A stretch of DNA of 64,000 bases. It comes from Terracoccus luteus (GTDB lineage: Bacteria > Actinomycetota > Actinomycetes > Actinomycetales > Dermatophilaceae). The notes below the pieces were generated by a model. That model was not told the origin of the DNA, made no database searches, and saw only the letters and a list, made by a program, of their open reading frames with translations. Below, piece by piece: positions 1-9,235 of this stretch. Location of the stretch: the NCBI RefSeq assembly GCF_003635045.1, contig NZ_RBXT01000001.1, positions 124,001 to 188,000 on the forward strand. The letters run 5' to 3'. A program made the translations under genes and the position numbers. Within the stretch, counting starts at the first letter, position 1. Every line of letters begins with the position of its first letter.

Positions 1-895
1 CGGCTGGCAGGTCGACGGCAAGACCTACGCCCTGCCGTTCTCGGTCGGCGTCGTCGGCTTCTGGTACAACAAGGCCCTCTTCGAGAAGGCAGGCATCACC
101 GCCGCGCCGACGACGTGGGACGAGTTCTACGCCGCCGTCGACAAGCTCAAGGCCGCCGGTATCGCGCCCGTCTCGGTCGGCGCCGGCGACAAGTGGCCGG
201 CCGCGCACTACTGGTACTACTTCTCGGCGCGCGAGTGCGCGCAGCAGACGCTGACGGATGCCGTCAAGAGCCTGAAGTTCTCGGACCCGTGCTTCGTCAA
301 GGCCGGCGACGACGTGCAGCGCCTCGTCGCGGCCAAGCCCTTCAACGCCGGCTTCCTCTCGACGCCAGCGCAGACCGGCCCGACCAGCGCCTCCGGCCTG
401 CTCGCCACCGGCAAGGTCGCCATGGAGCTGCAGGGTCACTGGGAGCCCGGCGTCATGCAGGGCCTCACCGCCGACGGCAAGGGCCTCGGCGAGAACACCG
501 GCTGGTTCCCCTTCCCCGCGGTCGACGGCGGGGCGGGCGACCCCAAGGCCCAGCTCGGTGGCGGCGACGCCTGGGGCGTCTCCCAGGACGCGCCCGAGGT
601 GGCCGTCGAGTTCGCGAAGTACCTCCTCTCGGACCAGGTGCAGAAGGGCTTCGCCGAGAAGAGCATGGGGCTGCCGACCAACCCGGCCGCCGCGTCGTCG
701 GTCGGCGACCCGGCCCTGGCCGGCCTCCTCAAGGTGCGCGACGAGGCCCCCTACGTGCAGCTCTACTTCGACACCGCCTTCGGGGCCGCCGTCGGCGGCG
801 CTATGAACGACGAGATCGCCCTGATGTTCGCCGGCAAGGCCACCCCGCAGCAGATCGTCGACAAGACGCAGGCGGCCGCCGACGAGAGCAAGTGA
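1..895 (+). CDS. Sugar ABC transporter substrate-binding protein, 5' truncated by window edge
   Basis: The reading frame is open from base 2 to the TGA at 893-895, giving 297 residues of the C-terminal part; the signal peptide and start lie outside the window. The segment WYNKALFEKAG near the beginning is the typical hinge region of family 1 (CUT1) sugar-binding proteins, and a closely similar segment (VYNKALFEKAG) occurs in the second sugar-binding protein at 46658. Two permeases and a family 3 glycoside hydrolase follow, so it should deliver an oligosaccharide or glucoside to the membrane complex. The family is known; the particular sugar is not readable from the sequence. Confidence 0.93.
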   Translation, partial: GWQVDGKTYALPFSVGVVGFWYNKALFEKAGITAAPTTWDEFYAAVDKLKAAGIAPVSVGAGDKWPAAHYWYYFSARECAQQTLTDAVKSLKFSDPCFVKAGDDVQRLVAAKPFNAGFLSTPAQTGPTSASGLLATGKVAMELQGHWEPGVMQGLTADGKGLGENTGWFPFPAVDGGAGDPKAQLGGGDAWGVSQDAPEVAVEFAKYLLSDQVQKGFAEKSMGLPTNPAAASSVGDPALAGLLKVRDEAPYVQLYFDTAFGAAVGGAMNDEIALMFAGKATPQQIVDKTQAAADESK

Positions 896-899
896 CGCC

Positions 900-1946
900 G
901 TGACGACGGACGTCGAGGTGCCCGGCCGTGGGACGTCACGGCCGGGCACCGGTCCCGGCGAGAGCCGGACGGGCCGCGATGCCACCGGCACCGGTCGCGG
1001 CGCACGAGGCCGCCGGGACCGCGGAGCCCGCAGCGTCGACCCGCGCGTCGGCTCGAGGGGTCGTCAGCGCCTCGAGGTGCTGCTCTTCACCGGGCCCGCC
1101 CTCGTGCTCTTCGCGCTCTTCGTCGTCTGGCCGATCGCGAAGGCCCTGCAGTTCTCGGTCTACCGGTGGAAGGGCTTCGGGCCCCTCACCGACTTCGTCG
1201 GGCTGCGCAACTACGGGAACGTGCTGCAGAACGAGGTCTTCACCGGCGCCCTCGTGCACAACCTCGTCATCGTCGTGGCCTCCATCGCCATCCAGCTGCC
1301 GCTCGGCATCGCCATCGCGCTGCTGCTCAACCGCAAAATGTGGGGGCAGGGACTGCTGCGCACGGTCGTCTTCGTGCCCTACGTGCTCAGCGAGGTCATC
1401 ACCGGCGTCGTCTGGTTCCAGCTGCTGCAGCCGCAGTACGGCGTCGTCGACACCCTCCTCGCCGCCGTCGGTCTCGACGGCCCGGCCGAGGGCTGGCTCG
1501 GCACCCCCGACCGGGCCCTGCTCACCGTCCTCGTCGTGCTGACGTGGAAGTACCTCGGCCTCGCCGTCATCCTCTTCCTCGCCGGCCTGCAGGGCGTGCC
1601 CGACGAGCTCTTCGAGGCGGCCGAGATCGACGGGGCCTCGTGGGGCCAGATCCAGCGGCGCATCACCCTGCCTCTGCTCGGGCCGACGCTGCGCACCTGG
1701 GCCTTCCTGTCGATGATCGGCTCGTTGCAGCTCTTCGACATGGTGTGGATCCTCACCGGCGGCGGACCGGCCAACTCGACGACGACGATGGCCACCTTCC
1801 TCGTCAACGAGGGCACGAAGCGGCAGAACTACGGGGTGGCCGCGGCCGCCTCGGTCGTGCTCTTCGTCGTCGCCCTCGTCCTCGCCCTCACCTACCAGCG
1901 GTTCGTGCTGCGGCGCGACCTCGACACCGACGGGGGCCGGCGATGA
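900..1946 (+). CDS. Carbohydrate ABC transporter permease, MalF/UgpA type
   Basis: 348 residues with a GTG start five bases after the binding-protein stop. The first 55 or so residues are Arg/Gly-rich and disordered, followed by about six membrane segments. The EAA loop (EAAEIDGASWGQIQRR, roughly residues 238-255) that docks onto the ATPase is clear. It forms the membrane channel with the next permease. No ATPase gene is in this operon, so a shared MsiK-like ATPase encoded elsewhere is likely, as is common for actinobacterial CUT1 importers. The long Arg-rich N-terminus means a later start near residue 50 cannot be excluded. Confidence 0.93.
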   Translation: MTTDVEVPGRGTSRPGTGPGESRTGRDATGTGRGARGRRDRGARSVDPRVGSRGRQRLEVLLFTGPALVLFALFVVWPIAKALQFSVYRWKGFGPLTDFVGLRNYGNVLQNEVFTGALVHNLVIVVASIAIQLPLGIAIALLLNRKMWGQGLLRTVVFVPYVLSEVITGVVWFQLLQPQYGVVDTLLAAVGLDGPAEGWLGTPDRALLTVLVVLTWKYLGLAVILFLAGLQGVPDELFEAAEIDGASWGQIQRRITLPLLGPTLRTWAFLSMIGSLQLFDMVWILTGGGPANSTTTMATFLVNEGTKRQNYGVAAAASVVLFVVALVLALTYQRFVLRRDLDTDGGRR

Positions 1947-2857
1947 CCGCCACGACCGAACGCCGGGGCGCACCGACCCGCCCACCGGGCCGACCGGCAT
2001 CCGACACCAGAGGCACGCGCACGGCGTCACGCCGGCGACGCTCGGGGGGCGGCACGCCGCTCGTCTACGCGCTCGCGCTCGTCGTCGTGGCCGTCACCCT
2101 CGGACCGGTGGTCTACGGCGTGCTGGGTGGCTTCCGCACCAACGCCCAGCTCGCGGAGTCGCCTGCGGCACTTCCGAACCCGTGGGTCATGAGCAACTAC
2201 ACCGGGGTGCTGACCAACCCCGCGTTCTGGCGCTACGCCCTCAACTCGACGGTCATCGCCCTGCTCACGACGGCCCTCGTCGTCGTGCTCGGCATGATGG
2301 CCGCCTACCCGCTGGCGCGCTACCGCTTCAAGGGCCGCGAGCAGCTCTTCCTCGTCTTCGTCATGGGGCTGCTCTTCCCGGTCACCGTCGCGATCATCCC
2401 GCTGTTCATCCTGGTCACCCGCGACCTGCATCTCGGCAACACGTGGTGGGGGGTGGCGCTGCCGCAGGCGGCCTTCGCGCTGCCGATGACCGTCGTCATC
2501 CTCAGGCCGTTCCTGCAGGCGATCCCCGACGAGCTCGAGGAGGCGGCCCTGCTCGACGGCGCCACCCGCGTCGGCTTCTTCTGGCGGGTGCTCGTCCCGC
2601 TCTCCGGGCCGGGGATGGTCACCGTCGGCGTGCTCGCGTTCGTCGGCTCGTGGAACGCCTACCTGCTGCCGCTGCTGCTGCTGCAGGAGAAGACGAAGAC
2701 CCTGCCCCTCGGGGTGGCCGACTTCTCGTCGCAGTACGCCTCCGACACCGCCGGCGTCTTCGCCTTCACGACGCTGGCCATGGTGCCGGCGCTCGTCTTC
2801 TTCCTCGCCATGCAGAAGCGCATCGTGGGCGGGCTGCAGGGCGCGGTCAAGGGATGA
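1943..2857 (+). CDS. Carbohydrate ABC transporter permease, MalG/UgpE type
   Basis: 304 residues. The ATG at 1943 overlaps the previous stop (ATGA), indicating translational coupling. After a short basic N-terminus there are six predicted membrane segments and an EAA loop (EEAALLDGATRVGFFWR, about residues 197-214). It pairs with the MalF-type permease to form the importer. In-frame sequence extends far upstream of 1943, but that part only shadows the previous gene. The gene ends 82 bases before the glycoside hydrolase, consistent with one operon. Confidence 0.94.
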   Translation: MTATTERRGAPTRPPGRPASDTRGTRTASRRRRSGGGTPLVYALALVVVAVTLGPVVYGVLGGFRTNAQLAESPAALPNPWVMSNYTGVLTNPAFWRYALNSTVIALLTTALVVVLGMMAAYPLARYRFKGREQLFLVFVMGLLFPVTVAIIPLFILVTRDLHLGNTWWGVALPQAAFALPMTVVILRPFLQAIPDELEEAALLDGATRVGFFWRVLVPLSGPGMVTVGVLAFVGSWNAYLLPLLLLQEKTKTLPLGVADFSSQYASDTAGVFAFTTLAMVPALVFFLAMQKRIVGGLQGAVKG

Positions 2858-2939
2858 CCCGCCCGGTCACGCCGCCTGCCGCCGCCTCGCACCCTCGCTC
2901 CTCCCGACCCTCTGCCCGACCCTCTGAAGGGACCCTGCA

Positions 2940-5273
2940 GTGACCCCGCCCTCGTCGACCACGACGACCACGCCCACCGCACCGACACCGACCAGCGCGG
3001 ATGCCGGGACGGCCCCCTCGTCGCACGAGCGTGCCGTCGCGCTCGCGGCCCGGATGACCCTGCCGGAGAAGCTCGCTCAGCTCGTCGGGTTCTGGGAGAA
3101 GGAGGACGGCGAGGCGGTGGCGCCCCTGCAGGGCGACTTCGAGCAGGCGCAGGGCCTCGACGCGGCCACGGCCCACGGGCTCGGCCACCTCACGCGGGTC
3201 TACGGGACCCGGCCGGTCGAGCCGGCCGAGCGGGCGCGCTGGCTCTGGGAGCGGCAGCGGCGCCTCGTGCGCGAGACCCGCCTCGGCATCCCCGCGCTCG
3301 TGCACGAGGAGTGCCTCACCGGGCTCGCCGCGTGGACCGCGACGACCTACCCGACCCCCCTCGCCTGGGGGGCGAGCTTCGACCCCGACCTCGTCGAGCG
3401 GATGGGGGCGGCCATCGGCTCGTCGATGCGGGCCCTCGGCGTGCACCAGGGGCTGGCACCGGTGCTCGACGTCGTGCGCGACCCACGCTGGGGACGGGTC
3501 GACGAGTGCATCTCCGAGGACCCGTACGTCGTCGGCACCGTCGGCACCGCCTACGTGCGCGGCCTGCAGGGGGCCGGGGTGCACGCCACCCTCAAGCACT
3601 TCGTCGGCTACTCGGCCTCGCGCTCGGGCCGCAACTTCGGCGTCGTCGAGGCCGGACGGCGCGAGCTCGAGGACGTGCTGCTCGTGCCCTTCGAAATGGC
3701 CCTGCTCGACGGCGGTGCCCGCTCCGTCATGCACGCCTACGTCGAGATCGACGGCGTGCCGGTGGCGTCCGACCCCGAGCTGCTCACCGGGGTGCTGCGT
3801 GACCGCTGGGGGTTCACCGGCACCGTCGTCGCCGACTACTTCGGCGTCGCCTTCCTGCACCTGCTGCACGGGGTGGCCGCCGACCTCGGCGAGGCGGCCG
3901 GGCTCGCGCTCGCCGCGGGCGTCGACGTCGAGCTGCCCACCGGTGACGCCTATCTCCGACCGCTGGAGACGGCGGTGCGGCGGGGCGACGTCGACGAGCG
4001 CCTCGTCGACCGGGCCGTCGTGCGGGCCCTGACACAGAAGGCCGACCTCGGCCTGCTCGACGCGACCTTCGACGACGAGCCGCCGACCGCCGTCGACCTC
4101 GACCCCGACGAACACCGTTCTCTCGCTGCGCAGCTCGCAGAGGAGTCGGTCGTGCTCCTGTCCAACGACGGCACTCTGCCTCTTGCCCGTGGCCGCCGCG
4201 TCGCCGTCGTCGGACCCAACGCGCACCGCGTGGCCGCCCTCATGGGGTGCTACTCCTTCGTCAACCACGTGCTGCCCCAGCACCCGGGGGTGCCCGACGG
4301 CATCCGGGTGCCGACCGTGCTCGAGGCGCTCACCACCGAGCTGGGTGCGGCGCCCGACCTCGCCCTCGGATGCGCGGTCGACGACGACGACACGAGCGGG
4401 TTCGACGAGGCGGCCCGCGTGGCTGCCTCCGCCGACGTCGTCGTCGCCGTCGTCGGCGACCACGCCGCGCTCTTCGGTCGCGGGACCGTCGGCGAGGGCT
4501 GCGACCGCGACGACCTCGAGCTGCCGGGGGTCCAGCGGGCCCTCGTCGAGCGGCTCCTCGAGCAGGGCCGGCCCGTCGTGCTCGTCGTGCTGAGCGGCCG
4601 CCCGTACGCGCTCGACTGGGCCCTGGCCCGCTGCGCTGCCGTCGTGCAGGCGTTCTTCCCCGGCGAGGAGGGCGGCGCCGCCGTCGCCGGCGTGCTGAGC
4701 GGCCGGGTCAACCCGTCGGGTCGGATGCCGGTGAGCGTGCCGCGCTCGGCCGGTGCGCAGCCGTACACGTACCTGCACCCACCGCTGGGTGGGCCGAGCG
4801 ACGTGAGCAGCCTCGACACCACCCCGGCCCTGCCCTTCGGGCACGGGCTGTCGTACACGACCTTCAGTCGTACCGACCTCGTCGTCGACGCCGCCGCCAC
4901 GTCCGGCCCGGTCGTGGCGCGGGTGCGGGTCACCAACACCGGCGAGCGGGCCGGCACCGACGTCGTGCAGCTCTACGGCCGTGACGTCGTCGCCAGCGTC
5001 ACCCGCCCGGTGGCCCAGCTGCTCGGCTACCGCCGGCTGCACCTCGAGCCGGGGGAGTCGCGCACGGTCGAGCTCGTCGTGCCCGCGGCGCGGCTCGCCT
5101 TCACCGACCGACGTGGCCGGCGCGTCGTCGAGCCCGGCGACCTGCGCCTCTGGGTGGGTCCGTCGTGCGCCGACCGCGAGACCGAGGTGACCGTCACCCT
5201 CACGGGGCCGGTGCACGAGGTCGCGGCCGACCGCGCCACCGAGCGCGTCACCCGCACGACCCTCCACCCCTGA
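2940..5273 (+). CDS. Glycoside hydrolase family 3 (beta-glucosidase/beta-xylosidase)
   Basis: 777 residues, GTG start preceded by GAAGGGA. The N-terminal barrel carries the KHF motif (about residue 218) and the nucleophile Asp near residue 299 in VVADYFG. The alpha/beta sandwich follows, and the last 130 or so residues form a fibronectin-III-like domain with an FGHGLSYT motif just before it. There is no signal peptide; the N-terminus is a Thr/Pro stretch, so the enzyme is probably cytoplasmic and cleaves glycosides brought in by the upstream importer. Members act on beta-glucosides or beta-xylosides; which applies here is not determined. Confidence 0.93.
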   Translation: MTPPSSTTTTTPTAPTPTSADAGTAPSSHERAVALAARMTLPEKLAQLVGFWEKEDGEAVAPLQGDFEQAQGLDAATAHGLGHLTRVYGTRPVEPAERARWLWERQRRLVRETRLGIPALVHEECLTGLAAWTATTYPTPLAWGASFDPDLVERMGAAIGSSMRALGVHQGLAPVLDVVRDPRWGRVDECISEDPYVVGTVGTAYVRGLQGAGVHATLKHFVGYSASRSGRNFGVVEAGRRELEDVLLVPFEMALLDGGARSVMHAYVEIDGVPVASDPELLTGVLRDRWGFTGTVVADYFGVAFLHLLHGVAADLGEAAGLALAAGVDVELPTGDAYLRPLETAVRRGDVDERLVDRAVVRALTQKADLGLLDATFDDEPPTAVDLDPDEHRSLAAQLAEESVVLLSNDGTLPLARGRRVAVVGPNAHRVAALMGCYSFVNHVLPQHPGVPDGIRVPTVLEALTTELGAAPDLALGCAVDDDDTSGFDEAARVAASADVVVAVVGDHAALFGRGTVGEGCDRDDLELPGVQRALVERLLEQGRPVVLVVLSGRPYALDWALARCAAVVQAFFPGEEGGAAVAGVLSGRVNPSGRMPVSVPRSAGAQPYTYLHPPLGGPSDVSSLDTTPALPFGHGLSYTTFSRTDLVVDAAATSGPVVARVRVTNTGERAGTDVVQLYGRDVVASVTRPVAQLLGYRRLHLEPGESRTVELVVPAARLAFTDRRGRRVVEPGDLRLWVGPSCADRETEVTVTLTGPVHEVAADRATERVTRTTLHP

Positions 5274-5301
5274 CGGGTCGCCCTCTCCACCCAGACACCC
5301 C

Positions 5302-5442
5302 CCGTCGAAAGGCCAATTAGAGGTCACCGAAAGGCCAACCGGCCGCCGAGAACGCCGGATGCCGGTGAGCCGGCCCGCGTACGCGAACTAGCCCACCGGC
5401 ATCCAGTGGCCTTTCGGCAGTAGCTATTTGGCCTTTCGACGG
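5302..5442. terminator. Three-tier nested inverted repeat between convergent genes (bidirectional terminator-like)
   Basis: Outer arms 5302-5320 and 5424-5442 (CCGTCGAAAGGCCAATTAG against CTATTTGGCCTTTCGACGG) match at 18 of 19 positions. Middle arms near 5327-5337 and 5407-5417 pair CCGAAAGGCCA with TGGCCTTTCGG. Inner arms 5357-5367 and 5394-5404 pair GGATGCCGGTG with CACCGGCATCC. It fills the gap between the stops of the glycoside hydrolase and the desaturase. A similarly built element lies at 51692-51853. The terminator role is inferred from position and symmetry; there is no strong T-run. Confidence 0.7.
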
Positions 5443-5477
5443 ATTCTCCGCCGGGAGGCGGTACCCCGCCGGGAGGG

Positions 5478-6716
5478 TCAGGCGGTGGCGGCCTTCTTCG
5501 GCGGCAGGGCGAGGCGGAAGACCTTGGCCCAGGCCGAGCCGACCTGCTTGGGCAGCGGGCCGGTCGTGTACGGCAGGCCGTAGCGGTCGCAGATCTCACG
5601 CAGCGCGACGGCCACCTCGGCGTACCGGTTGCTGGGCAGGTCGGGGAAGCAGTGGTGCTCGATCTGGTGGCTGAGGTTGCCGGTCATGAGGTGCATGAGC
5701 TTGCTGCCGGAGATGTTGGCCGAGCCGAGCATCTGGCGGATGTACCAGTCGCCGCGGGTCTCGCCCTCGATCTCGTCCTCGGTGAAGGTGTCGACACCGT
5801 CGGGGAAGTGGCCGCAGAAGATGACCGAGTGGGCCCAGACGTTGCGGATCGCGTTGGCGGTGAAGGTGCCGATGAGCGCCTGCTTGCCCGAGCCGAAGAC
5901 CATGGCGGCGGCGGGGGTGGCGGCGTAGTCCTTCGTGAACTGGCGCACGACCTTGCGGCCGGTGGCCTTGAGGTCACGCACGAGCTCGGCCTTGCTCTTC
6001 TCGCCGTCCTTGTACGCCTCGAGCTCGAGGTCGTAGATGGCGATGCCCCACTCGAAGAACGGCGCGAGGATCGCGTTGTAGACGGGGTTGCCGAGGTTGG
6101 CGGGGTGCCACGGCTCGGAGGCGTCCATGCGCAGGATGGAGTAGCCCACGTCCTTGTCCTTGCCCAGCACGTTCGTCCACGTGTGGTGCAGGTCGTTGTG
6201 GGTGTGCTTCCACGACGCGGCGGGCGAGACGAAGTCCCACTCCCACGTCGTCGAGTGGATGTCGGGGTCACGCATCCAGTCCCACTGGCCGTGCAGGACG
6301 TTGTGGCCGATCTCCATGTTCTCGAGGACCTTCGCGACCGAGAGCATCGCGGTGCCGGCGACGAAGGCGCCCTTCTTCTTCGACACGAGCAGGGTGGCGC
6401 GGCCGGCGAGCTCGAGCCCGCGCTGCACCTTGATGACGCGGCGGATGTACGCGGCGTCCTTGGCCCCCCGGCTCGCGATGACCTTGTCACGCAGGGCGTC
6501 GAGCTCGCGCCCGAGCTGCTCGACCTGGGCGTCGCTGAGGTGCGCGGCGGCAGCAGGACGGTTGGCGGGGCCACCCGAGGCGGCCAGCACGGGCTTGCGG
6601 CGACCGGCGGATGCCGGGGCGCCCGGGGCGGGCACGGGCGCAGCGGCCCGGGCGCCCGGCGTACCCGAGGGTGCGAGCGGGGGCGTGTTGACGGGTGCGT
6701 TCACCAGTGTGGTCAT
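5478..6716 (-). CDS. Membrane fatty acid desaturase (DesA3-like acyl-CoA desaturase)
   Basis: 412 residues; the ATG at 6716 has GGAAGGGA upstream. Three histidine boxes of the membrane desaturase superfamily are visible: HNVLH near residue 137, HNDLHH near 172 and HQIEHH near 350, which bind the di-iron centre. Hydrophobic segments lie between them. The N-terminal 60 residues are Pro/Ala-rich. The neighbouring upstream gene encodes a ferredoxin-type reductase, the arrangement of mycobacterial DesA3 (Rv3229c) with Rv3230c, where electrons pass from NADPH through the reductase to the desaturase. Likely product: a delta-9-type unsaturated fatty acid; regiochemistry is inference. Confidence 0.93.
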   Translation of the reverse strand: MTTLVNAPVNTPPLAPSGTPGARAAAPVPAPGAPASAGRRKPVLAASGGPANRPAAAAHLSDAQVEQLGRELDALRDKVIASRGAKDAAYIRRVIKVQRGLELAGRATLLVSKKKGAFVAGTAMLSVAKVLENMEIGHNVLHGQWDWMRDPDIHSTTWEWDFVSPAASWKHTHNDLHHTWTNVLGKDKDVGYSILRMDASEPWHPANLGNPVYNAILAPFFEWGIAIYDLELEAYKDGEKSKAELVRDLKATGRKVVRQFTKDYAATPAAAMVFGSGKQALIGTFTANAIRNVWAHSVIFCGHFPDGVDTFTEDEIEGETRGDWYIRQMLGSANISGSKLMHLMTGNLSHQIEHHCFPDLPSNRYAEVAVALREICDRYGLPYTTGPLPKQVGSAWAKVFRLALPPKKAATA

Positions 6717-6730
6717 TGGGGGTTCCCTTC

Positions 6731-7828
6731 CTAGATGTCCAGGTGGACGGGTCCGGCGGCGGCGTTGATACAGGTCTGGATGAGGTCGCCCTCCTCGCCG
6801 TGCACCTCGCCGGTGCGCAGGTCGCGCACCTTGCCGGCGACGAGCGGGGTGAGGCAGCTGCGACAGATGCCCATGCGGCATCCGCTCGGCATGACGACGC
6901 CGCACTCCTCGCCGGCGTCGAGCAGCGTCACGTCTCCGGGGGCGTCGAACTCCTTGTCCGACTTCTCGAAGGTAACGAGCCCGCCCTCGCCTCCGGTTCC
7001 CGGGAGCAGGACGGGGGCGAAGCGTTCGATGGTGAGGCCGGCGTGCTCGTCGTCGGCGCCGTCGCGCTCCCAGAGCGCGGTGGCGGCGTCGAGGAAGTCG
7101 GCGGGGCCGCAGGCGTAGGCAGCGCGGTCGCGCCAGTCGGGGCACAGCGACTCGAGGTCGGTGGTGGTCTCGAGGTCGAGGCGGCGGCCGTGGGCCTCGC
7201 CGGCCCCGGCGGGCGCCGCGCCCTCGCGGGTGTACCAGTGCTTGACGACGAGGCCGGGGAACTGGTCGGCCAGCTCGAGCAGCTCGTCGTGGAAGAGGGC
7301 GTCCTCGCGGGTGCGGGCCGAGTGGACCAGCACGACATCGGCGTCGGGCCGACGCGGCACGAGCGTGCGGATCATCGACATGACGGGGGTGAGCCCGCTG
7401 CCGGCCGTGAGCATGAGCAGCGGCCGCGGGTGCTCGGGGAGGGTGAAGTCGCCCTGCGGGGTGTCGAGGAAGAGGACGTCGCCGACCGTGGTGTGGCGCG
7501 CCAGCGCCGTCGAGACGACCCCGATCGCGGTGACCGTGATGGCCGGGTCGTGCCCGGCGGCGGCCGACAGGGAGTAGCTGCGCCACTGCCGCACGCCGTC
7601 GATCTCGACCCCGATGCGGGCCCACTGGCCGGCCTCGTGGGCGTTCCAGCCCTTGCCCGGGCGGAAGTGGATGGTGGTCGACTCGGGGGTCTCACGGGTC
7701 ACCCGCGTGACGACGCCGCGCAGCTGGCGGGTCGAGCTGAGGGGGTTGACCAGACCCAGGAAGTCCTCCGGCGAGAGCGGCGTCGTCAGCAGCGAGGCGA
7801 CGCGTCGCAGGGCACGGATCTGAGGCAT
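6731..7828 (-). CDS. Ferredoxin reductase with C-terminal [2Fe-2S] domain, desaturase partner
   Basis: 365 residues. The N-terminal FAD-binding and NAD(P)-binding modules of the ferredoxin-NADP reductase family are followed by a plant-type [2Fe-2S] domain. The cluster cysteines occur in CGVVMPSGCRMGICRSC at about residues 309-326. The FAD/NAD part includes RSYSLS-like and TAGSGLTPVMSM segments. It lies 14 bases upstream of the desaturase on the same strand and should supply its electrons. It is divergent from the PucR-like regulator at 7928, with about 100 bases between them. Confidence 0.93.
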   Translation of the reverse strand: MPQIRALRRVASLLTTPLSPEDFLGLVNPLSSTRQLRGVVTRVTRETPESTTIHFRPGKGWNAHEAGQWARIGVEIDGVRQWRSYSLSAAAGHDPAITVTAIGVVSTALARHTTVGDVLFLDTPQGDFTLPEHPRPLLMLTAGSGLTPVMSMIRTLVPRRPDADVVLVHSARTREDALFHDELLELADQFPGLVVKHWYTREGAAPAGAGEAHGRRLDLETTTDLESLCPDWRDRAAYACGPADFLDAATALWERDGADDEHAGLTIERFAPVLLPGTGGEGGLVTFEKSDKEFDAPGDVTLLDAGEECGVVMPSGCRMGICRSCLTPLVAGKVRDLRTGEVHGEEGDLIQTCINAAAGPVHLDI

Positions 7829-7887
7829 GACCCCAGTCTCCCCCGGGAGGGCCCCCGAAGTCCTGCCCGCGCGCGTACGCTTTCGGT

Positions 7888-7897
7888 CAAGAACTTG
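7888..7897. promoter_or_regulatory. Small inverted repeat CAAGaaCTTG in divergent promoter region
   Basis: The 99-base gap between the divergent reductase and regulator genes contains CAAGAACTTG, a perfect palindrome, about 30 bases before the regulator start. It is a candidate operator for the adjacent PucR-like regulator, which is inferred from position only; no second copy was found in the gap. Confidence 0.3.
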
Positions 7898-7927
7898 TCG
7901 CCGCGAGACAGATTCCAGGAGGACAGT

Positions 7928-9220
7928 GTGGCGCAGACCACGTCCGACCCCCCGTGGTTGTCTCTACCGACCGAAGTCAGCGACCTCATCCGGCCCCGGG
8001 TCGGCGACATCGTCGAGGCCATCATCGAGGGTATCCCGCGTGACGTCCCGGTGTACGCGATGCCGATGGAGGGCCGCTTCGGCGAGGGGGTTCGCCGCGG
8101 CGTGAGCATCGCCCTGGGCCGTTTCCTCGACCTGCCAGGGACCCGCCTGCCGGCCCTGTCCGACGACGGCAAGTGGGTCTACGAGGGGCTCGGTCGGGGC
8201 GAGGTGCGCTCGGGCCGCAGCCTCGAGTCGCTGCTGGCGGCCTACCGCTACGGCGCCCGCGTCGTCTTCCGGGCCATCTCCCGCACCGTCGACGTCTCCC
8301 GGATGCCGCCGGAGGTGCTGCTCTCGCTCGGGGAGTCGCTCTTCGCCTACATCGACGAGCTGTCGGCGGCGAGCGCCCAGGGCTACGCGCACGAGCAGTC
8401 GGAGCGGGCCGGCGAGCAGCAGCGCCTGCGCGGCGAGCTGCTCGAGACGCTGCTGCGCGGCGACGCCACCGAGGCGGCGGTCGCGCGGTCGGCGGCGGGC
8501 ATCGGCTGGGTGCTGCCGGAGACGGTCGCCGTGGCGATCGTCCCCTTCCCGCACGTCGAGGGCCTGCGCGCCGCCCTCGGCCCCGACGTGCTCGTGGCCG
8601 AGCGCGGAACCGACGTCGTCGTCGTCGCCCCCCTCGCCACGAGCCGCGACCGGGCCCTGCTGCACCGGGCGCTGCGCGGGCGGCACGCCATCGTCGGGCC
8701 CGCCCGCCCGTGGGTCGAGGCCGCCGAGTCGCTGCAGCTCGCGACCTCGGCCTCCGCCCACGGGCTGGCCACGACGGCATCCTCGGCGACCCTGCCCTCG
8801 CCCGAGGTGGCCGGGCCGCAGGGCGCGTCGAAGCCCTCGCCCGCCGCCACGTCGTCGAAGGACGCCGAGGATGCCGCCGGGGCGCAGTCGGGCGCCCGCA
8901 CCGACGGCCCGCTGTGGGTCGACGAGCACCTCGCCGACCTCGTCGTGCACGCCGAGCCCCTCGCGACGGCCGACCTCGCGCGTCGCCGGCTCGCCCCGTT
9001 CGAGTCGCTGCGGCCCGCGGTGCGCGCCCGCCTCGCGGAGACGCTGCTGGCGTGGCTGCGGCACCAGGGGCAGCGGGCTCCCATCGCCGACGAGCTGTTC
9101 GTGCACTCTCAGACGGTCGGCTACCGGGTGGCCCAGCTGCGCGAGCTCCTCGGCGACGACCTCGACGACCCGCAGGCGCGGTTCGAGCTCGAGCTCGTGC
9201 TGCGCGCCGGGCACCGCTGA
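7928..9220 (+). CDS. PucR/CdaR-like helix-turn-helix transcriptional regulator
   Basis: 430 residues from a GTG with AGGAGG six bases upstream. The N-terminal half resembles the RsbR-like/GGDEF-like region of PucR family proteins. A Ser/Ala/Pro-rich linker of low complexity spans about residues 278-325. The C-terminal PucR helix-turn-helix (HSQTVGYRVAQLRELLG, about residues 394-410) is clear. Its divergent position beside the desaturase and reductase suggests it controls fatty acid desaturation; this is inference from synteny. A strong hairpin follows the stop at 9236-9275. Confidence 0.87.
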   Translation: MAQTTSDPPWLSLPTEVSDLIRPRVGDIVEAIIEGIPRDVPVYAMPMEGRFGEGVRRGVSIALGRFLDLPGTRLPALSDDGKWVYEGLGRGEVRSGRSLESLLAAYRYGARVVFRAISRTVDVSRMPPEVLLSLGESLFAYIDELSAASAQGYAHEQSERAGEQQRLRGELLETLLRGDATEAAVARSAAGIGWVLPETVAVAIVPFPHVEGLRAALGPDVLVAERGTDVVVVAPLATSRDRALLHRALRGRHAIVGPARPWVEAAESLQLATSASAHGLATTASSATLPSPEVAGPQGASKPSPAATSSKDAEDAAGAQSGARTDGPLWVDEHLADLVVHAEPLATADLARRRLAPFESLRPAVRARLAETLLAWLRHQGQRAPIADELFVHSQTVGYRVAQLRELLGDDLDDPQARFELELVLRAGHR

Positions 9221-9235
9221 TGCTGTGTGACCCCC

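Noticed and set aside
2847-5327. 826-residue open frame on the minus strand across the glycoside hydrolase
   Set aside because: Antisense shadow of the high-GC gene at 2940; Asp/Gly/Val/His-rich composition without any domain.
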